Assembly: GCA_027186245.1 (NCBI GenBank)
Contig: CP114492.1
Location: forward strand, 1,619,501-1,683,500
Direction of reading: 5' to 3'
Length of the DNA: 64,000 nt
Origin: Coriaria nepalensis
Taxonomy: Eukaryota; Streptophyta; Magnoliopsida; Cucurbitales; Coriariaceae
The position numbers and the translations under genes are program-made. This document shows, piece after piece, positions 50,975 to 63,143 of this stretch (position 1 is the first letter of the stretch; every line of letters begins with the position of its first letter). The notes under the pieces were generated by a model. That model was not told the origin of the DNA. It saw only the letters and a program-made list of their open reading frames with translations, and did not search any database.

Positions 50975-51790
50975 GTATAAATTATAATAAATTATTTAAA
51001 TTTTTTGTAATTATAATTAGATATTTAATTTTAAATTTAAATTTAAATTTAAATAAATCTCTATTTTTATTAAAAATAAATAAAATAGTTATATGAATAT
51101 TACAAGGCAGTTACAAAATTATTAAAATTATAAAATTAACTTAATTTAAAATTTTATTTATTTATTTTATTTTATTTATATTTAATTTTTTTTGATATAT
51201 TTTATTTATTTATTTTTATTTTTTTTCCATTTCCACTTAGTAACCACCGTCATCCTCCTCCTTTGCCGCCATCACTATGGGTATAGCCAACTTCCACCGA
51301 TTAATAAAAATATTAAAATTCCTTTTTATTTTTTTTCATCTTTTTCTTTCTTAACTCTTAAATATAAAAATATTAAACGTTTAAATTTCTAAATTAGCAG
51401 TTCACCACTATTATCACAAATATCTATTGATGATATAAAAATATAAGAAATTTAATTCTTTTTTCTCTTTCTCTCTATCTCTTGAATATTAATAAAATTA
51501 AATTAGAATATTAAAATTTAAAATTTTTATTTTGGTATTAGGGATGTTGGAGAGGGTGGTGGTGGCTGATGCGGTGGAAATGAGAAAAAAATTAAGAAAA
51601 AAAAATAGGTTAAAAAATTTTAAATTAAGAGATAAAATATAAATAAAAATTTAAAATTAAGTTAAATTTAGAATTAAATATATACATAATTATTTAATCA
51701 ATTTTTAATAAAATTAAGAGTTCATTATAATTTAAATTTAAAATTAAATATTTATTATAATTTATGTTATATTATTAGAGTTTATTCTTT
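50941..51790. mobile_element. Second foldback-type (long inverted repeat) element, non-coding
   Basis: The left arm (TATAAATTATAATAAATTA and AATTTTAAATTTAAATTTAA at about 50973-51052) is matched in reverse complement at about 51660-51775. The inner parts also pair: TTTCCATTTCCACTTAG with AACCACCGTCATCC near 51225-51256 against the reverse complement of GGTGGTGGTGGCTGATGCGG with TGGAAATGAG near 51555-51585. As in the element at 22732, the outer arms are T/A-rich and the inner parts rich in CCACC. A 28-base poly-T tract (50941-50968) precedes the left arm. No transposase frame is seen. Confidence 0.55.
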
Positions 51791-52600
51791 TTTACAATAA
51801 CAAAAAGATGTTAAAGAATAATAAATATGGAAATAATTACTTTTCACAACTCAAAATTAATTATAAATAAGGAAAGCGACATATTATTCTTATATATCGA
51901 GTTTTCAATATTTAAGTTTCCGGAATAATATTCTAAAAAAATGAAATATTATTATATATATATATATTTTTTACCTTTTTACCTCTTCAATTTTCACTTT
52001 CTTTCTAAATAACGACAATCCAATTAAGTAACTTTTTCAAAACCCAACTTAAATTCTACACGTCTCTTCAAATTCTTGATGGGATTTAGATTTTTCATTA
52101 ATAAAAATGTAACTAATTAGTAACGGAAGGCGTATGATTTTTTTAAATATAATCATAGGTTATTTTAATTTAATTACACATTTTATATTATCAAGATGTG
52201 ACATTTAATTTGGTCGAACTATGAGGACCAAATTGCAAATGATTTGTTTACTCTATGAAAATCCGTATAACGGGACAAAAACAAATCTATATATCTCTAT
52301 GACTCAAATTACACGTGCTGAGAAGAGATAACTCCAATTTGTTAAGGCGGGAAATTTTAACTACTTGTTTTTGTTCATATCCTTAAATTTGTCGGTTTCT
52401 GCTTTAAATATAACTATGGGAAGGTTTTTGAAATTAAAAAAAAAAAAGGGAGGGGGGGTATAAGGCGGGAACGCTACTCCAAAACTCGTGGAAATGGGCC
52501 AAAGTGGTAAATATGTAAACGTACAGGTCCTTTTATGAAATTAATAGAGGAATACCGGAGAGAATTCCTTTGACAGCATTCCCAATTTTATATTTTTCTT
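51791..52600 (+). promoter_or_regulatory. Promoter region of the kinesin gene with two E2F-like sites
   Basis: GGCGGGAAA at 52346-52354 and GGCGGGAA at 52464-52471 match the E2F/DP consensus (TTTSSCGC on the other strand). AACGG cores, part of the mitosis-specific MSA element, occur near 52122 and 52269. Both kinds of site drive cell-cycle genes in plants, which would suit a kinesin. Binding is inferred from sequence only. Confidence 0.5.
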
Positions 52601-53454
52601 TCTAAAAGTTTCTTCTGAAACAAACACACTTCTGTCTCTTCTCTGAAATCTCGGAACAAAATTGTGGTCTGAAAAGGGAACGGGATTTAGGTTGCTTCCG
52701 GAACAGATCGAAAAACCCCTCATTTCGGTCTGTTTTGGTTTGCATTTCTTAAATATTTTATCGTTTTCAATCTCTTCGATTCGATCTCTCTCCCGTTATC
52801 AGCTCCGCAAAGAAGATTTCGCCATTAATTCTCGAAGATCTCTGAAAAATACCTGCATTTTACGTTATATAACCTCAGGTTCGGAGTATTTGCTAAATTT
52901 TTCTGTCCAAATAGCTGAACCAGCTAGAATTTTCTTGTGGATCTGTTTTCATCTTTATATTTTATTTTTTTGAGTCTTAATTTATTAAGTTTTTTTTTTC
53001 CTGCAATTATATGGGGGAAGAGCATACATGACTATTTCAGTATTTTAATTTTCTGGGTGTTTTTTTTTTTTTTTTTGATAAGAATAATTAATGTGAATCA
53101 GTTGGGTTTGGTTTGGGTGTATGTTCTAAGAGAAAGTATAGGAGAAGGAAAGCGTTACATTGTGTTCCAATATTACTTTGTACTTCGTTTTGGATTTGGC
53201 ACGAGGGGATATGATTTTTGTTATCTTAATCTGATTATCTAAGCTCAAAGACTAACTTTTATTAGGATATGGGGTTAAAATGGGGAAGCACCTTGGCCAA
53301 TTTTTTTTTTTTTTTGATTGTATGAGCATGTAGATTGGTTAATCTTTATATGGACTGACAGTGTTTATTTATAATATTCGTGTATTGGGTTACTTCTTGT
53401 AGCACTGTTTCCTAGTTGATAGTCGATGTAAGTTCTTCTCTGAGGGTTCTTGTC
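52601..53454 (+). promoter_or_regulatory. Leader of the kinesin gene
   Basis: Probable 5' UTR. A leader intron could run from CTCAG/GTTCGG near 52878 to TTGTAG at 53402. A minimal start-stop pair, ATGTAA (53426-53431), lies 24 bases before the main ATG and overlaps a strong donor-like GTAAGT (53428-53433), so part of the transcripts may use a different first exon. Confidence 0.4.
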
Positions 53455-56400
53455 ATGAGCATCCATTTGAAGCTACATCCGGAAGTTATGATTGAAGGTA
53501 AGAATCTCCATATATGGACAGTTTTCTCCATATAAGCAAGTTTCTCCTTGACTTGTTGTATATTGAACCATATAAGCTCTCTTTTGACTTTAGGTTACCA
53601 AAAGTCTGCTCTAGTGGAATGGTTAAATGGCATGCTTCCCCATTTGAGTTTGCCATTGGAAGCTTCAGATGAAGAACTCAGGGCGTGCTTGACAGATGGA
53701 ACTATTTTATGCAGCATTTTGAACAAACTATGCCCTTCTGCAATTGAAATGGTGTGATTACTGTCATCTCATTTTCTTGTTACATATAATTTTCTTTATA
53801 TTAGTTTATGCTGTGGTTTGCACAACTTAGCGAACTAAAATGGAGTAGAACTTCCCTTTTTTCTTTTTTCTTTTTTTGCTCGTCCTTTAAAATGGACTAT
53901 CCTGTAATTTTAGGGAGGTGATTATGGGCCTGGTATTGCAAATGTTGAAAGATTTTTGACAGTGTTGGATGAACTTGGATTGCCTGGCTTTGAACCATCA
54001 GACCTTGAGCAGGTAGTCAAATTATTTAGTACTCAGCAATTGAGTCTTAGTAATTTGACTGTTGTTTTTCCCCCTCCTTTTCATTCATCTTAGAGTAATG
54101 ATAGTCAGATAATTTTTGTAGGGATCTATGGTGCCAGTTCTACAGTGCCTTAGTACACTTAGAATATCTTTTGATTTAAGTGTCGGACAAGTGAACACTC
54201 AAAATCATTCAAGGAAGAGATGGGATCTATCTGAGATGGGATCATTAGAGGGGAGCGATCTTTCACAAGGTAATATCTTAGTACATGTAGACAAACTTAA
54301 AAAGTTGTTGATCTTGTTATTGTTTTTAGACAACAGTTCATGTGAAACTTTTATTTTTTCTTTTGTTTTCTAGATCCATTAGCTGCCTTAATAAATCTAG
54401 TTCGACGAGAGAATAACGAGGGGCTACAGTTGAAGGAAGGTTACCACGCAGAGCTTTCTAATGCAAATATATTGGAATTGATGAAATCGAGAATTTTCGA
54501 TGTAAACTCCTTAACCTGATTTTATGTTAATTCTTATCCTTTTCATTTTTTTTTTCTTTTCACATGAAAAAATGAGTTTAGTTTTATTCTCATGTATGTA
54601 TTTTCTGTGGCTTTTGGATGCAGAATGCTTCTCTTCATTCTCTTTTCAGTATAGTGAATGGAATTCTAGACGATAGCATCGAAAGAAGAAACGGGGCCGT
54701 GTCTCATGTATGCAATGAGGGGATTGAGCTATATATATTTTGAAACAGACATGATGAATATACTCTTTTATCTATTTTTATATTTATTTGTTTTATTTTC
54801 TCCATGCATCTCTTTTGTATCTCTAACTACTTAGCGTTGATTGAAACTTCTTCTTTGTAGCATGTGGCATATCTTTTGAGAAAAGTTTTGCAAGTAATTG
54901 AGTGGCAAATTATCATGCAAGCAGGAAACATGAAAACTGTAAAGGCCTAATTTTTCTTTTCTACCCCACCCGATATATCATTTTTATTCTTATTACTTAT
55001 GAATATTGAGGGCTTCTGTTATTGGATCCCGCAGCAATTCAATATTTTTAAGGCTCGTGAAGAGAGATATCAGTTGAAAATAAGAGCACTTGAAACCCTT
55101 GCAACTGGAACCACAGAAGAATATGAGGTACTTAAAAAGTAACAGTTACAGTACACCTTTTGTTTTAGTCGCTTTTAGTTTTTGATCCACCTTTTTCAGG
55201 TTGATCTCCTTTTCTTTGTAGGTTATTATGAATCAGCTTCAGAATATTAAGGTGCGGTATTTATTGTTATTCCTCTCTTCTAGTTTTATACTCAAATCTT
55301 CAGTTGGCCATTTTTCAACTTCTAGAGTTGCAAAGTCTCTGCATGCTATCATTCATGATTTCTTTAAACATTACTTCATCTGCTTTATAAGGCTGGAAGA
55401 TTTGCTAGCGAATTTTGTGGTCTCTACCAATTTTCCTGCTTTGGTTTAGTATTTTCTCTTCTGTATTGGATTCACAGATTGAGAAGTTCAAAATAGAGGA
55501 CAAGAAAAAACACGAGGAGCAGGATTTGATGATTCTAAAGAAACACATGGATCAAAGTGATATTGAGATTTTGGCGTTAAAGGAGGAGTTAGAAATGACG
55601 AAAAGGGCCCATGAAAATCGCTGCTTGCAGTTAGAAGCAAATTCTTGGGAAGCTAAAGTCGAGTTGGGGAAGAAAGTGAATGAACTTCAGTCTCTTTTAA
55701 CAGATTCAAAGAAGAAAGTGAAAGAACTTGAGACAATGTCTGAATCTGAATCACAGAGATGGAAATCGAAAGAGTGCATATACAAAAATTTTGTAGACCA
55801 TCTATGTAAAGCTTTACAGGTTTGCCTTGTTTGAAATGCTTGCATTGTAGGGTTGATAATATAACCTTTCTCATGATTGTGTTCTACTTTTAGGACATAA
55901 GGGCAGCTTCTGAGACAACCAAGCATGCGATCTTAAAAACAAAAAGAAGTTACTCAGAGGAATTCAATTACATGGGTAGAATACTCTATCTTAAGTTTTC
56001 TATTCTACAACCCATTTATTGCACTTTCATTTTTTTAGTGAGCAATTATTTAGTGACCTAAATCTCAACAGGAATGAAGCTTAGAGGATTAACAGATGCC
56101 GCTAAGAATTACCATGCTGTACTGTTAGAGAATCGACGATTGTACAATGAGGTTCAAGATTTAAAAGGTAGATAAAGCGGCGTTTATTCTTTATTTTCCC
56201 CTTTCTTTCATAGTTGGTTGTTTGAATTTGCTTTTTTTTGTCTTGTATAGGGAACATTAGAGTGTACTGCCGAATAAGGCCATTTCTTCCCGGGCAAAGT
56301 AAGAATCAAACTACAATAGAATATGTAGGTGAAAATGGTGAATTAGTGATTAGCAATCCTTCTAAACAAGGAAAAGATAGTCGTAAGGTTTTCAAGTTCA

Positions 56401-59372
56401 ATAAAGTTTTTGGTCCAGAGACTTCTCAAGGTATAATTTTCTTACTTGGCCTAATATATTATTATAATTTTTTTTTTTTGGTGTCTACTGCAAATCATTG
56501 CCACACTCTTCTTACATTTAAATACATCACTGTCGACAGAGCAAGTGTTTTTAGACACTCAACCATTGATTCGATCAGTTCTTGATGGGTATAATGTATG
56601 CATATTTGCATATGGTCAAACTGGCTCTGGAAAGACATACACAATGGTATGCAAACATGTATTTCTTCATACAAAGTTCAATTTGTATACAATATAGCTC
56701 ATATGTATTACCATTTCTCCTAGGTTGGTCCTAGTTTATCATCCCAGGAGGACTGGGGGGTCAATTATCGAGCACTACATGATCTTTTTGAAATTTCCGA
56801 AACCAGGAAGAGCTCCATTGCATATGAAGTTGGAGTTCAAATGGTTGAGATTTACAATGAACAAGTTCGTGATCTTCTCTCAAGTAACGGCCCTCAGAAA
56901 AGATATCCTTAACCATTCAATTCCTTAGTTTTTATATACTTTAGGGTTGTACCAATGTGTGCCGGTCTGTCTTTCATATGGTTGCTTTAATATCTATTTG
57001 GGTAGACTTATTGAACTAACATTTAGGTTAAACTAGAATTTTAAATTGGGTAAAAAAAGTAATAAAAACTAGAAAAGTAAAACTTTTTATAAGTCAATTG
57101 GGTGCAATTATGAAATGGGCAGTTTAGGTGCCCAAATTGCCAATTTGCTCAAATAGTCTTAGTTGTCTTTTTCATCTCTTTGTTAATATTCATGGATTCA
57201 TTATTTTGGAAGGAGATAAATATTTGAATGATTTACTTCTACCAACTTATATTTTCGGATTTAGAAAACAATTTTGTTTCCTTTAACTTTGCACACACTT
57301 GGGATTTGGAGTACCACCCAACCAAATGGATTGACTGTCCCTGAAGCAAGCATGTATCCAGTCAAATCTACTGCTGATGTGCTTGAGTTAATGATTACCG
57401 GGTTAAATAACCGGGCAGTAGGTTCTACAGCCCTAAATGAAAGAAGCAGCAGATCTCACAGGTATCTTAACACCCCCACTTTCATGATAGTATTTCTCCT
57501 TTTGGCCTTTTTTTTTTGTTAATGTTCCGTTCTTGGGTGCAGTGTGCTCTCAGTTCATGTTCAGGGGGCAGACTTAGACAGTGGTGGTGTTTTGCGTGGA
57601 AGCCTTCACTTAGTCGATCTTGCTGGTAGTGAGAGAGTGGAGCGCTCTGAGGCAACTGGAGATAGGCTTAAAGAGGCCCAACATATAAACAAATCACTGT
57701 CAGCTCTTGGAGATGTCATATATTCACTTTCACAAAAAAGTTCACATGTCCCATATAGAAATAGCAAACTAACTCAAGTCCTTCAGAGTTCTTTAGGTAC
57801 TTTTTTTTCCCCTTATTTTATTGTAGCATGTATATATTTTTTTCAGAGTTCTTCAGAGTTAGCATATATATATATTTTTTTGTCCAATTTGGGCCAAAAA
57901 TTTTCAGTTAAGCCCACAAAAAAATAAACTAAGACCTATCAGTTTGCTAAATGTCAGTCCAATAAGTGTAACCAAATGCAGACTAAGCCATGTTTATTTC
58001 CTATGGATTTTGAATATCATTTTGATCTTTTTCTTTTACCTGTGTGCCCTCTAGGTGGTCAAGCAAAAACACTCATGTTTGTGCAGCTTAATCCTGACGT
58101 GCAATCCTATTCTGAAACTATAAGCACCTTAAAGTTTGCAGAAAGGGTTTCTGGAGTTGAACTAGGTGCTGCAAGGAGCAACAAAGAGGGAAGATATGTT
58201 CGGGAACTTAAGGAACAGGTGCTTAAACACCTTAATGTGAGTCTCATTATAATATTTATGTTTTATATCATCTGAATTTCTTATCGCCCAAATTCATGAT
58301 ATCTAACTAGGTAGCAGCTCTTAAGGATGTAATAACAAACAAAGACGAGGAAATAGAACGGCTACAGCTGAAGGCCAATTCCAAGGGCACAACACGTGGT
58401 ATGTGCTCTCTTAGATACGGGTCTTCTTCACCAAGACGAAATACTGTAGCAAATTTAAGCCCAAGTCTCTCAGGTGGGAAAAGGCTGGAACTTATTGGTA
58501 GATCAGCTTCAGACGTAGATAACTTCTCTGAGCAAGGCGATAAGAATTCTGAAGCCGGTTCACTTCGCTCGGTTGATGTTAGACATAACAAGAGCTTCAC
58601 TCCTTGCTCAAAACCTCATGTTGAAGAAGATTTCAGCCCAGGAAATGATGATGTTGAGCTCTTAGGGTTTGGGAATGGAGATTCTGATGAGAGATTAAGT
58701 GATATATCAGATAGTGGTCTGTCAATGGGGACGGAAACTGAAGGGTCGATATGTAGTGTTGTTGAGTATACTCTATTTCCAGAAGTTGCAAAAATAGATA
58801 GTAATAACAATCTCGAGAGCAAATTGGTTGAAGTTTCACAAGCTCAGTGTTCCCGTGTTGAGAAGACGCTATCTAAGAACACATCTGTTCCCGATTCTGA
58901 CAAGTGAGTGCTTCTTCACATTCTCCCCCAGTTGATCGCTTAGGCCAGTTTGCCTTAGCAGTTTTATAACTCGATTTCCAAAAAGGGGTTCTTTTAGTAT
59001 GAGACTAAATATGAAACTAGAAAACTAGTGCCTTCAATTATTTGAAATTTGACATAGTGATCTTTTCATTTGTTGACTAAATGTAGAACAAATTTAACAT
59101 TGAAGTTTCCGGGGGCCCCATCAAAGCTGGAGCAATCAAAATCGTTGAGATTGTCAATGATCAATAAAAGCTTAACAAAAGTTCCATCAAGTATGTAAAC
59201 CAAAATGTTATTTTTCTAAAAATTATGTTCCCTCCTTTTTCCTAACCGAATTATCCCTTTTATGCTCATAAGAGCTTCTATTTCTGATCTTGTGGTGTAT
59301 AATCAATCAGGTGCCCGGAAATCTAAAATCGGCAGCTCCTCAATGATGAAACCGAGCAAGCGATGGCAGTAA
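53455..59372 (+). CDS. Kinesin-14 with calponin-homology domain (KCH type)
   Basis: I resolve 21 exons totalling 3189 bases (1062 codons): 53455-53497, 53594-53751, 53914-54012, 54122-54269, 54374-54501, 54624-54707, 54861-54938, 55035-55127, 55222-55251, 55478-55819, 55894-55975, 56072-56167, 56251-56430, 56540-56646, 56724-56902, 57297-57461, 57543-57796, 58055-58218, 58311-58903, 59087-59190, 59311-59372. A CH domain (about residues 20-130, [13 protein letters not shown]) is followed by coiled coil (about 280-440). The motor begins at [12 protein letters not shown], with P-loop GQTGSGKT at 546-553, NERSSRSHS (switch I) and LVDLAGSER (switch II). The C-terminal tail has [21 protein letters not shown] kinesins are minus-end directed and link microtubules to actin. 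Exon 15 to 16 is joined by an AT-AC intron. Recalled syntenic gene: At1g63640. The first exon is the least certain. Confidence 0.92.
56903..57296 (+). other. U12-type AT-AC intron of the kinesin gene
   Basis: The intron begins ATATCCTT, the exact U12-type 5' consensus, and ends CACAC. A branch-point-like TTCCTTTAAC lies about 10 bases before the 3' end. Splicing here restores an Arg codon (AG plus A) and gives [15 protein letters not shown], the expected kinesin-14 sequence; the total coding length is divisible by three only with this junction. Confidence 0.88.
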
Positions 59373-59788
59373 ATTCCAATTGAAGATTAGATAGCGGAGA
59401 AGAGTTATCTTCTGACACTAACTACTACTACCTGTTTTTTGTCTTCCTGAAGTAGTTTCTTAAGGAGCATGTTATGCTTTAGCTTGCATTCAGCATTCCA
59501 ACTTATTTCCACCACAATATGGCTTATTATTCTATTTTCTGTTTCCTATTTTGTACAAGCCTTTGGCTTTGTATAAAAGAAAGGCGGCCATATCCACCTG
59601 TTAGGTTGTAGTGTACCAGTGTAAGTGTCACTCTGTAAGTACTATGACAGACGATCATATGATGATGATATAAACACATTCCAGATTTTGAAAACTATAA
59701 AATATCACAATGCCGTTGATATCATATTACATTCTCTTTTATGTACTTATACTTGAATATCATCTACTACTCAAGCTTACCTCATCGG
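59373..59788. other. 3' UTR and flank of the kinesin gene
   Basis: Ordinary 3' UTR-like sequence with TGTATAAAAG near 59570. No gene is seen. Confidence 0.5.
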
Positions 59789-59865
59789 GTCTGGGTGTTG
59801 TAGTTGGTTATTATCCTGCTAGTCTCACACGCTAGAGGTTCCCGGTTCGAACCCAGGCTCGGACA
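59789..59865 (+). tRNA. tRNA-Val (CAC)-like gene, possibly degenerate
   Basis: GTCTGGG and CTCGGAC form a seven-pair acceptor stem with two G-T pairs. The anticodon stem CTAGT/GCTAG closes the loop CTCACAC, anticodon CAC (Val). Box B is the perfect GGTTCGAACCC, and box A is present as TTGTAGTTGG. Compared with the plant tRNA-Val(CAC) I remember (74 bases), this copy has 77, with three extra bases after GGTTA in the D arm, a D stem that does not pair well, and one C-A mismatch in the T stem. A TTTT terminator follows within ten bases. It may be a pseudo-tRNA. Confidence 0.65.
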
Positions 59866-60565
59866 TTCCCTTTTATTTATTTTAATTTAATTTTTTTTTT
59901 CTCCTAACAATTTTCCACATCCATGAATAATATTATTTATGCATATATATCTATCAAATCAATCAATAATATAATATATTCCTAATTTATTAAAGTCATT
60001 TTATTTATATGGCGATATAAACAGCAGAGGGCTGACCAAAAGAACATGATCCAGTAGAATCTCTCTCAATCACACTTACTATCATCTTATCCGACAAATT
60101 TATACAACTTGCAAGAAACATAAGCAGAGTGTTTCTCCCTTTCTAACTGATTTCTCGCTTGGAATTTGGACTGCAATACTACCCTTTGTTCTCGTGTTGA
60201 TTGTAGATCCTGCAATCAACAGCTGCATAAACTATGACATTACTATTTCTATCTGGGTCTCTTATTGAATATGCATTTTTGGTAAAACATTTGGAAATTA
60301 GGGTTTTCATAAACTGGAAATTAGAGAAGCTGTAATTCTGCCATTTTAACACAATTCTTGGGACAAACTGGAGTTCTGGAGGTCTAATCTGGTGATTGTG
60401 TTTTTAGATTAGTTGGGTAAAGGGTGAAACTGATCGATGGCTTTACTTAGTGTGCGAGTATATGTAACTTCTGTAATTTGGTTTTGCTTCAGGTCTCCTC
60501 TAGTCCTTGCCATTCGGTTTTTTCTCACGGATCAGTGAGGATGTTAATTATGAAACAAGCATATA

Positions 60566-60596
<31 letters not shown>

Positions 60597-61004
60597 TTTA
60601 TTTTATTTTATTTTTTTCAATAATGTCTTTTAGTTTGATTGTTGTAGTTTCGGGACTAGTAATCAGAGACATTTTGCCTGACCTTTTGTTGCTGTTATAT
60701 TTTGTATCAGACATAATAATTTCCTAATATAACAATCAAGAACAAAAATTGGTAGACATTTTGCCAATTTGATTATTCAGTATTTTGGATGATACAAAAA
60801 CAAAACTTCATGGGTTTCCAACAACAACAATTATGAGTTTATGAGTGCTTTTTTATACCCATTTCCAAAGACATACTTATCTTCTGGTCGATCCTTCACA
60901 TAAAAATACCAAAATGAAAAAAAACAAAAGAGCTCTACCTAGAAAGGAACTTTCAGTATCTCTCTACTAATCATCTAACTACGATATTACATTATGGACA
61001 CATT
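59866..61004. other. Spacer between the kinesin/tRNA and DUF3527 genes
   Basis: No gene is seen. Includes an AT dinucleotide run at about 60561-60597 interrupted by GTGTG, and AT-rich DNA. 60900-61004 is probably the 3' UTR of the DUF3527 gene. Confidence 0.5.
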
Positions 61005-63143
61005 CTATACTCTAGAAATTGGAGAAAAGGGCGGATTAAGAACATACAATGAAGGGTTTCTTTCTCTTACAATCTTACTATCATCTATCTTCTTCTTCTT
61101 CTCTTCTAAATCAACTGCATCGATTAAGAACTTCACCTCATCTTCAATAAGTACTTTGAAAGAATCAAAGTGCGAAAATGTTTTGCTTTTTTCCTCCAAA
61201 GCAGCATTGCCGGTTTCAGTTCCATGCAAAATAGCAACACAGATGGAGAATGCTTGTAGAGTGGATAACTGTGCATGAAAGTCAACTGTGTAATGTCCGT
61301 CTTTAACAAAAGTCAAAGCCAATGCCGGCGCATTTCGTATTGATCCCTGTAATTATATCAATGTCAAGAAACAGGGGTAACATGGATATAATGATTCGAC
61401 AGTTATTTCAACGGTTACAAAATGAAACTATGGTTTATATTATGCATATCCAGATAAACCAACAGTTATCTCAAAAGCTTAAACTGTTAGAAAGAGAAAC
61501 TACAGTTTATATTATGCAAATATAATATATCAAGATTAGAAACTGACTATCACAATACATATAACATCTTACAACAAAAGCCTTACCTGAACAAATAGTT
61601 CAAAAGGTCTCTCTTTATGATTCTCCAGAAAAGCTCCTCCATTTTCTTGAAGTCGAAAAGATGGATTTCCCAATATCGTCAACGGACAAGCAATATCCCA
61701 ACCGCCACAATCACACCCTCCTCCTAACCTCCACCTATCAAATAATGAAGAAGGACCCACACTCTCTACACTAGGCAAGCTGTGGGTCCCTGCCGGAATC
61801 ACAACATTCACCAGTTCTATAGTTCTTCTATCAACCCGGTTAGCTTTTATCAGTTTCGTTTTATACTTCAAACTTTCTCTCCTGTTCAAAGGTACTCTCA
61901 TGACAATAGCCGCTGCCTCAAGTTTCGGATGTAAATCTTCTTTTTCCCGGGGAAGAAAAACATTTGAAGAATCACAATCATTACAATCAATTAAAGCAGG
62001 TGGTATTGTCTTTTGTGGGATTTTATCATATAAAACAAACTCCGTAACGATAAAGTTTTCCAAATCACCGTCTTGAAATTCCGACGAAAGATAGCTCGAA
62101 ACTTGCATTTGACCAGACATCAAGGAGTTTTTGCAGCTGTTGCTGGCTTCAAATCCAAATCCGCTAACACTTCTCTTTTTTCTACTCTCCATGGAATAAA
62201 ACGTATACACCCAATTGAATTCATTTTCCGTTTTTTTCCATGCCTTGGTCACATAATCATCTTCCGGAAAATTCATAGATAGCTCAAAAACCGGCATCCC
62301 ATTTTTCGTTTCCACCTTGAGACATCCATGAAGGTGAACAGGTGAAGATCCAATTGAACTTTTTCCAGTTTTCGGAAAGTCCTGGAATAACGACTTTCTA
62401 CTTGTTTTAAACCCACTAGATTCTGGAACTATATAGCTCGGAGGAGTTTTTAGAGATTTAGATCTCATAAACGGGCCAAACATTTTCCTAATCGGTTGAA
62501 ACCGGACTCTTTGGTTGATTTTTGAGGAATGATTGCTTTCTGACAAAGAAGGAGGTGAATGGGGGAATTTCATCTTAGCAGAAAGTGATTTATGCAATGT
62601 GTTAATCATTCCACTTTCATGAAGTTCATTTCCACTATTACTCGGACCAACTACCATATCACTTCTAAACTGATCTGGTAAATCAACACCAGTCTCGATA
62701 AATCCAGACAGTGGACTAATCGATCTTGAGTTTCTAGAAGCCTCTGAACTACACAACGAATCAACAATACTAACAGATGATGTCGAAGAAGTAGAAGGAG
62801 AAGACCCACTTCCAAGCGATATTTCTATCTTTCTTCTTTCCCCGGTATTGATTTCCTTAATTCTACTTATCTCCTTGGAGCTTTGATATATCGAGCCTCG
62901 CCTTAGATCCACATTGGCTTCATATCTAGATGGAATGTTCTTACAAGACAAACTTCTATACCGATTGTGAAAGGTAATCTCGGAAAAGTCCTTGTTTAAT
63001 AAGCTCAATGTGTCATCTTTTCGGGGAGGTCTTGATCTCGTGTTTCTCTTTTGAATGCTTGAAGAGTGTCTGAGAGGTGGTAGAACAGTGTTCGGACTTA
63101 GATCTATGGAGCCCTTTTTGTCGAAATCTAACTCTAGCTCCAT
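61005..63143 (-). CDS. DUF3527 family protein
   Basis: Two exons on the minus strand, 63143-61587 and 61346-61005, give 632 codons; the junction is phase 0 (CAG/GTAAGG and TTACAG). The first ~200 residues are Ser/Arg-rich and probably disordered (SSPSTSSTSSVSIVDSLCSS). The DUF3527 domain spans about 265-632: VHLHGCLKVETKNGMPVFEL, NEFNWVYTFYS, LGGGCDCGGWDIACPL, then in exon 2 DGHYTVDFHAQLSTLQAFSI and the typical end NPPFSPISRV. The family is plant-specific, of unknown biochemical role; the GGGCDCGGWD motif with its cysteines could bind metal, which is only a guess. Recalled syntenic gene: At1g63520. Confidence 0.88.
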
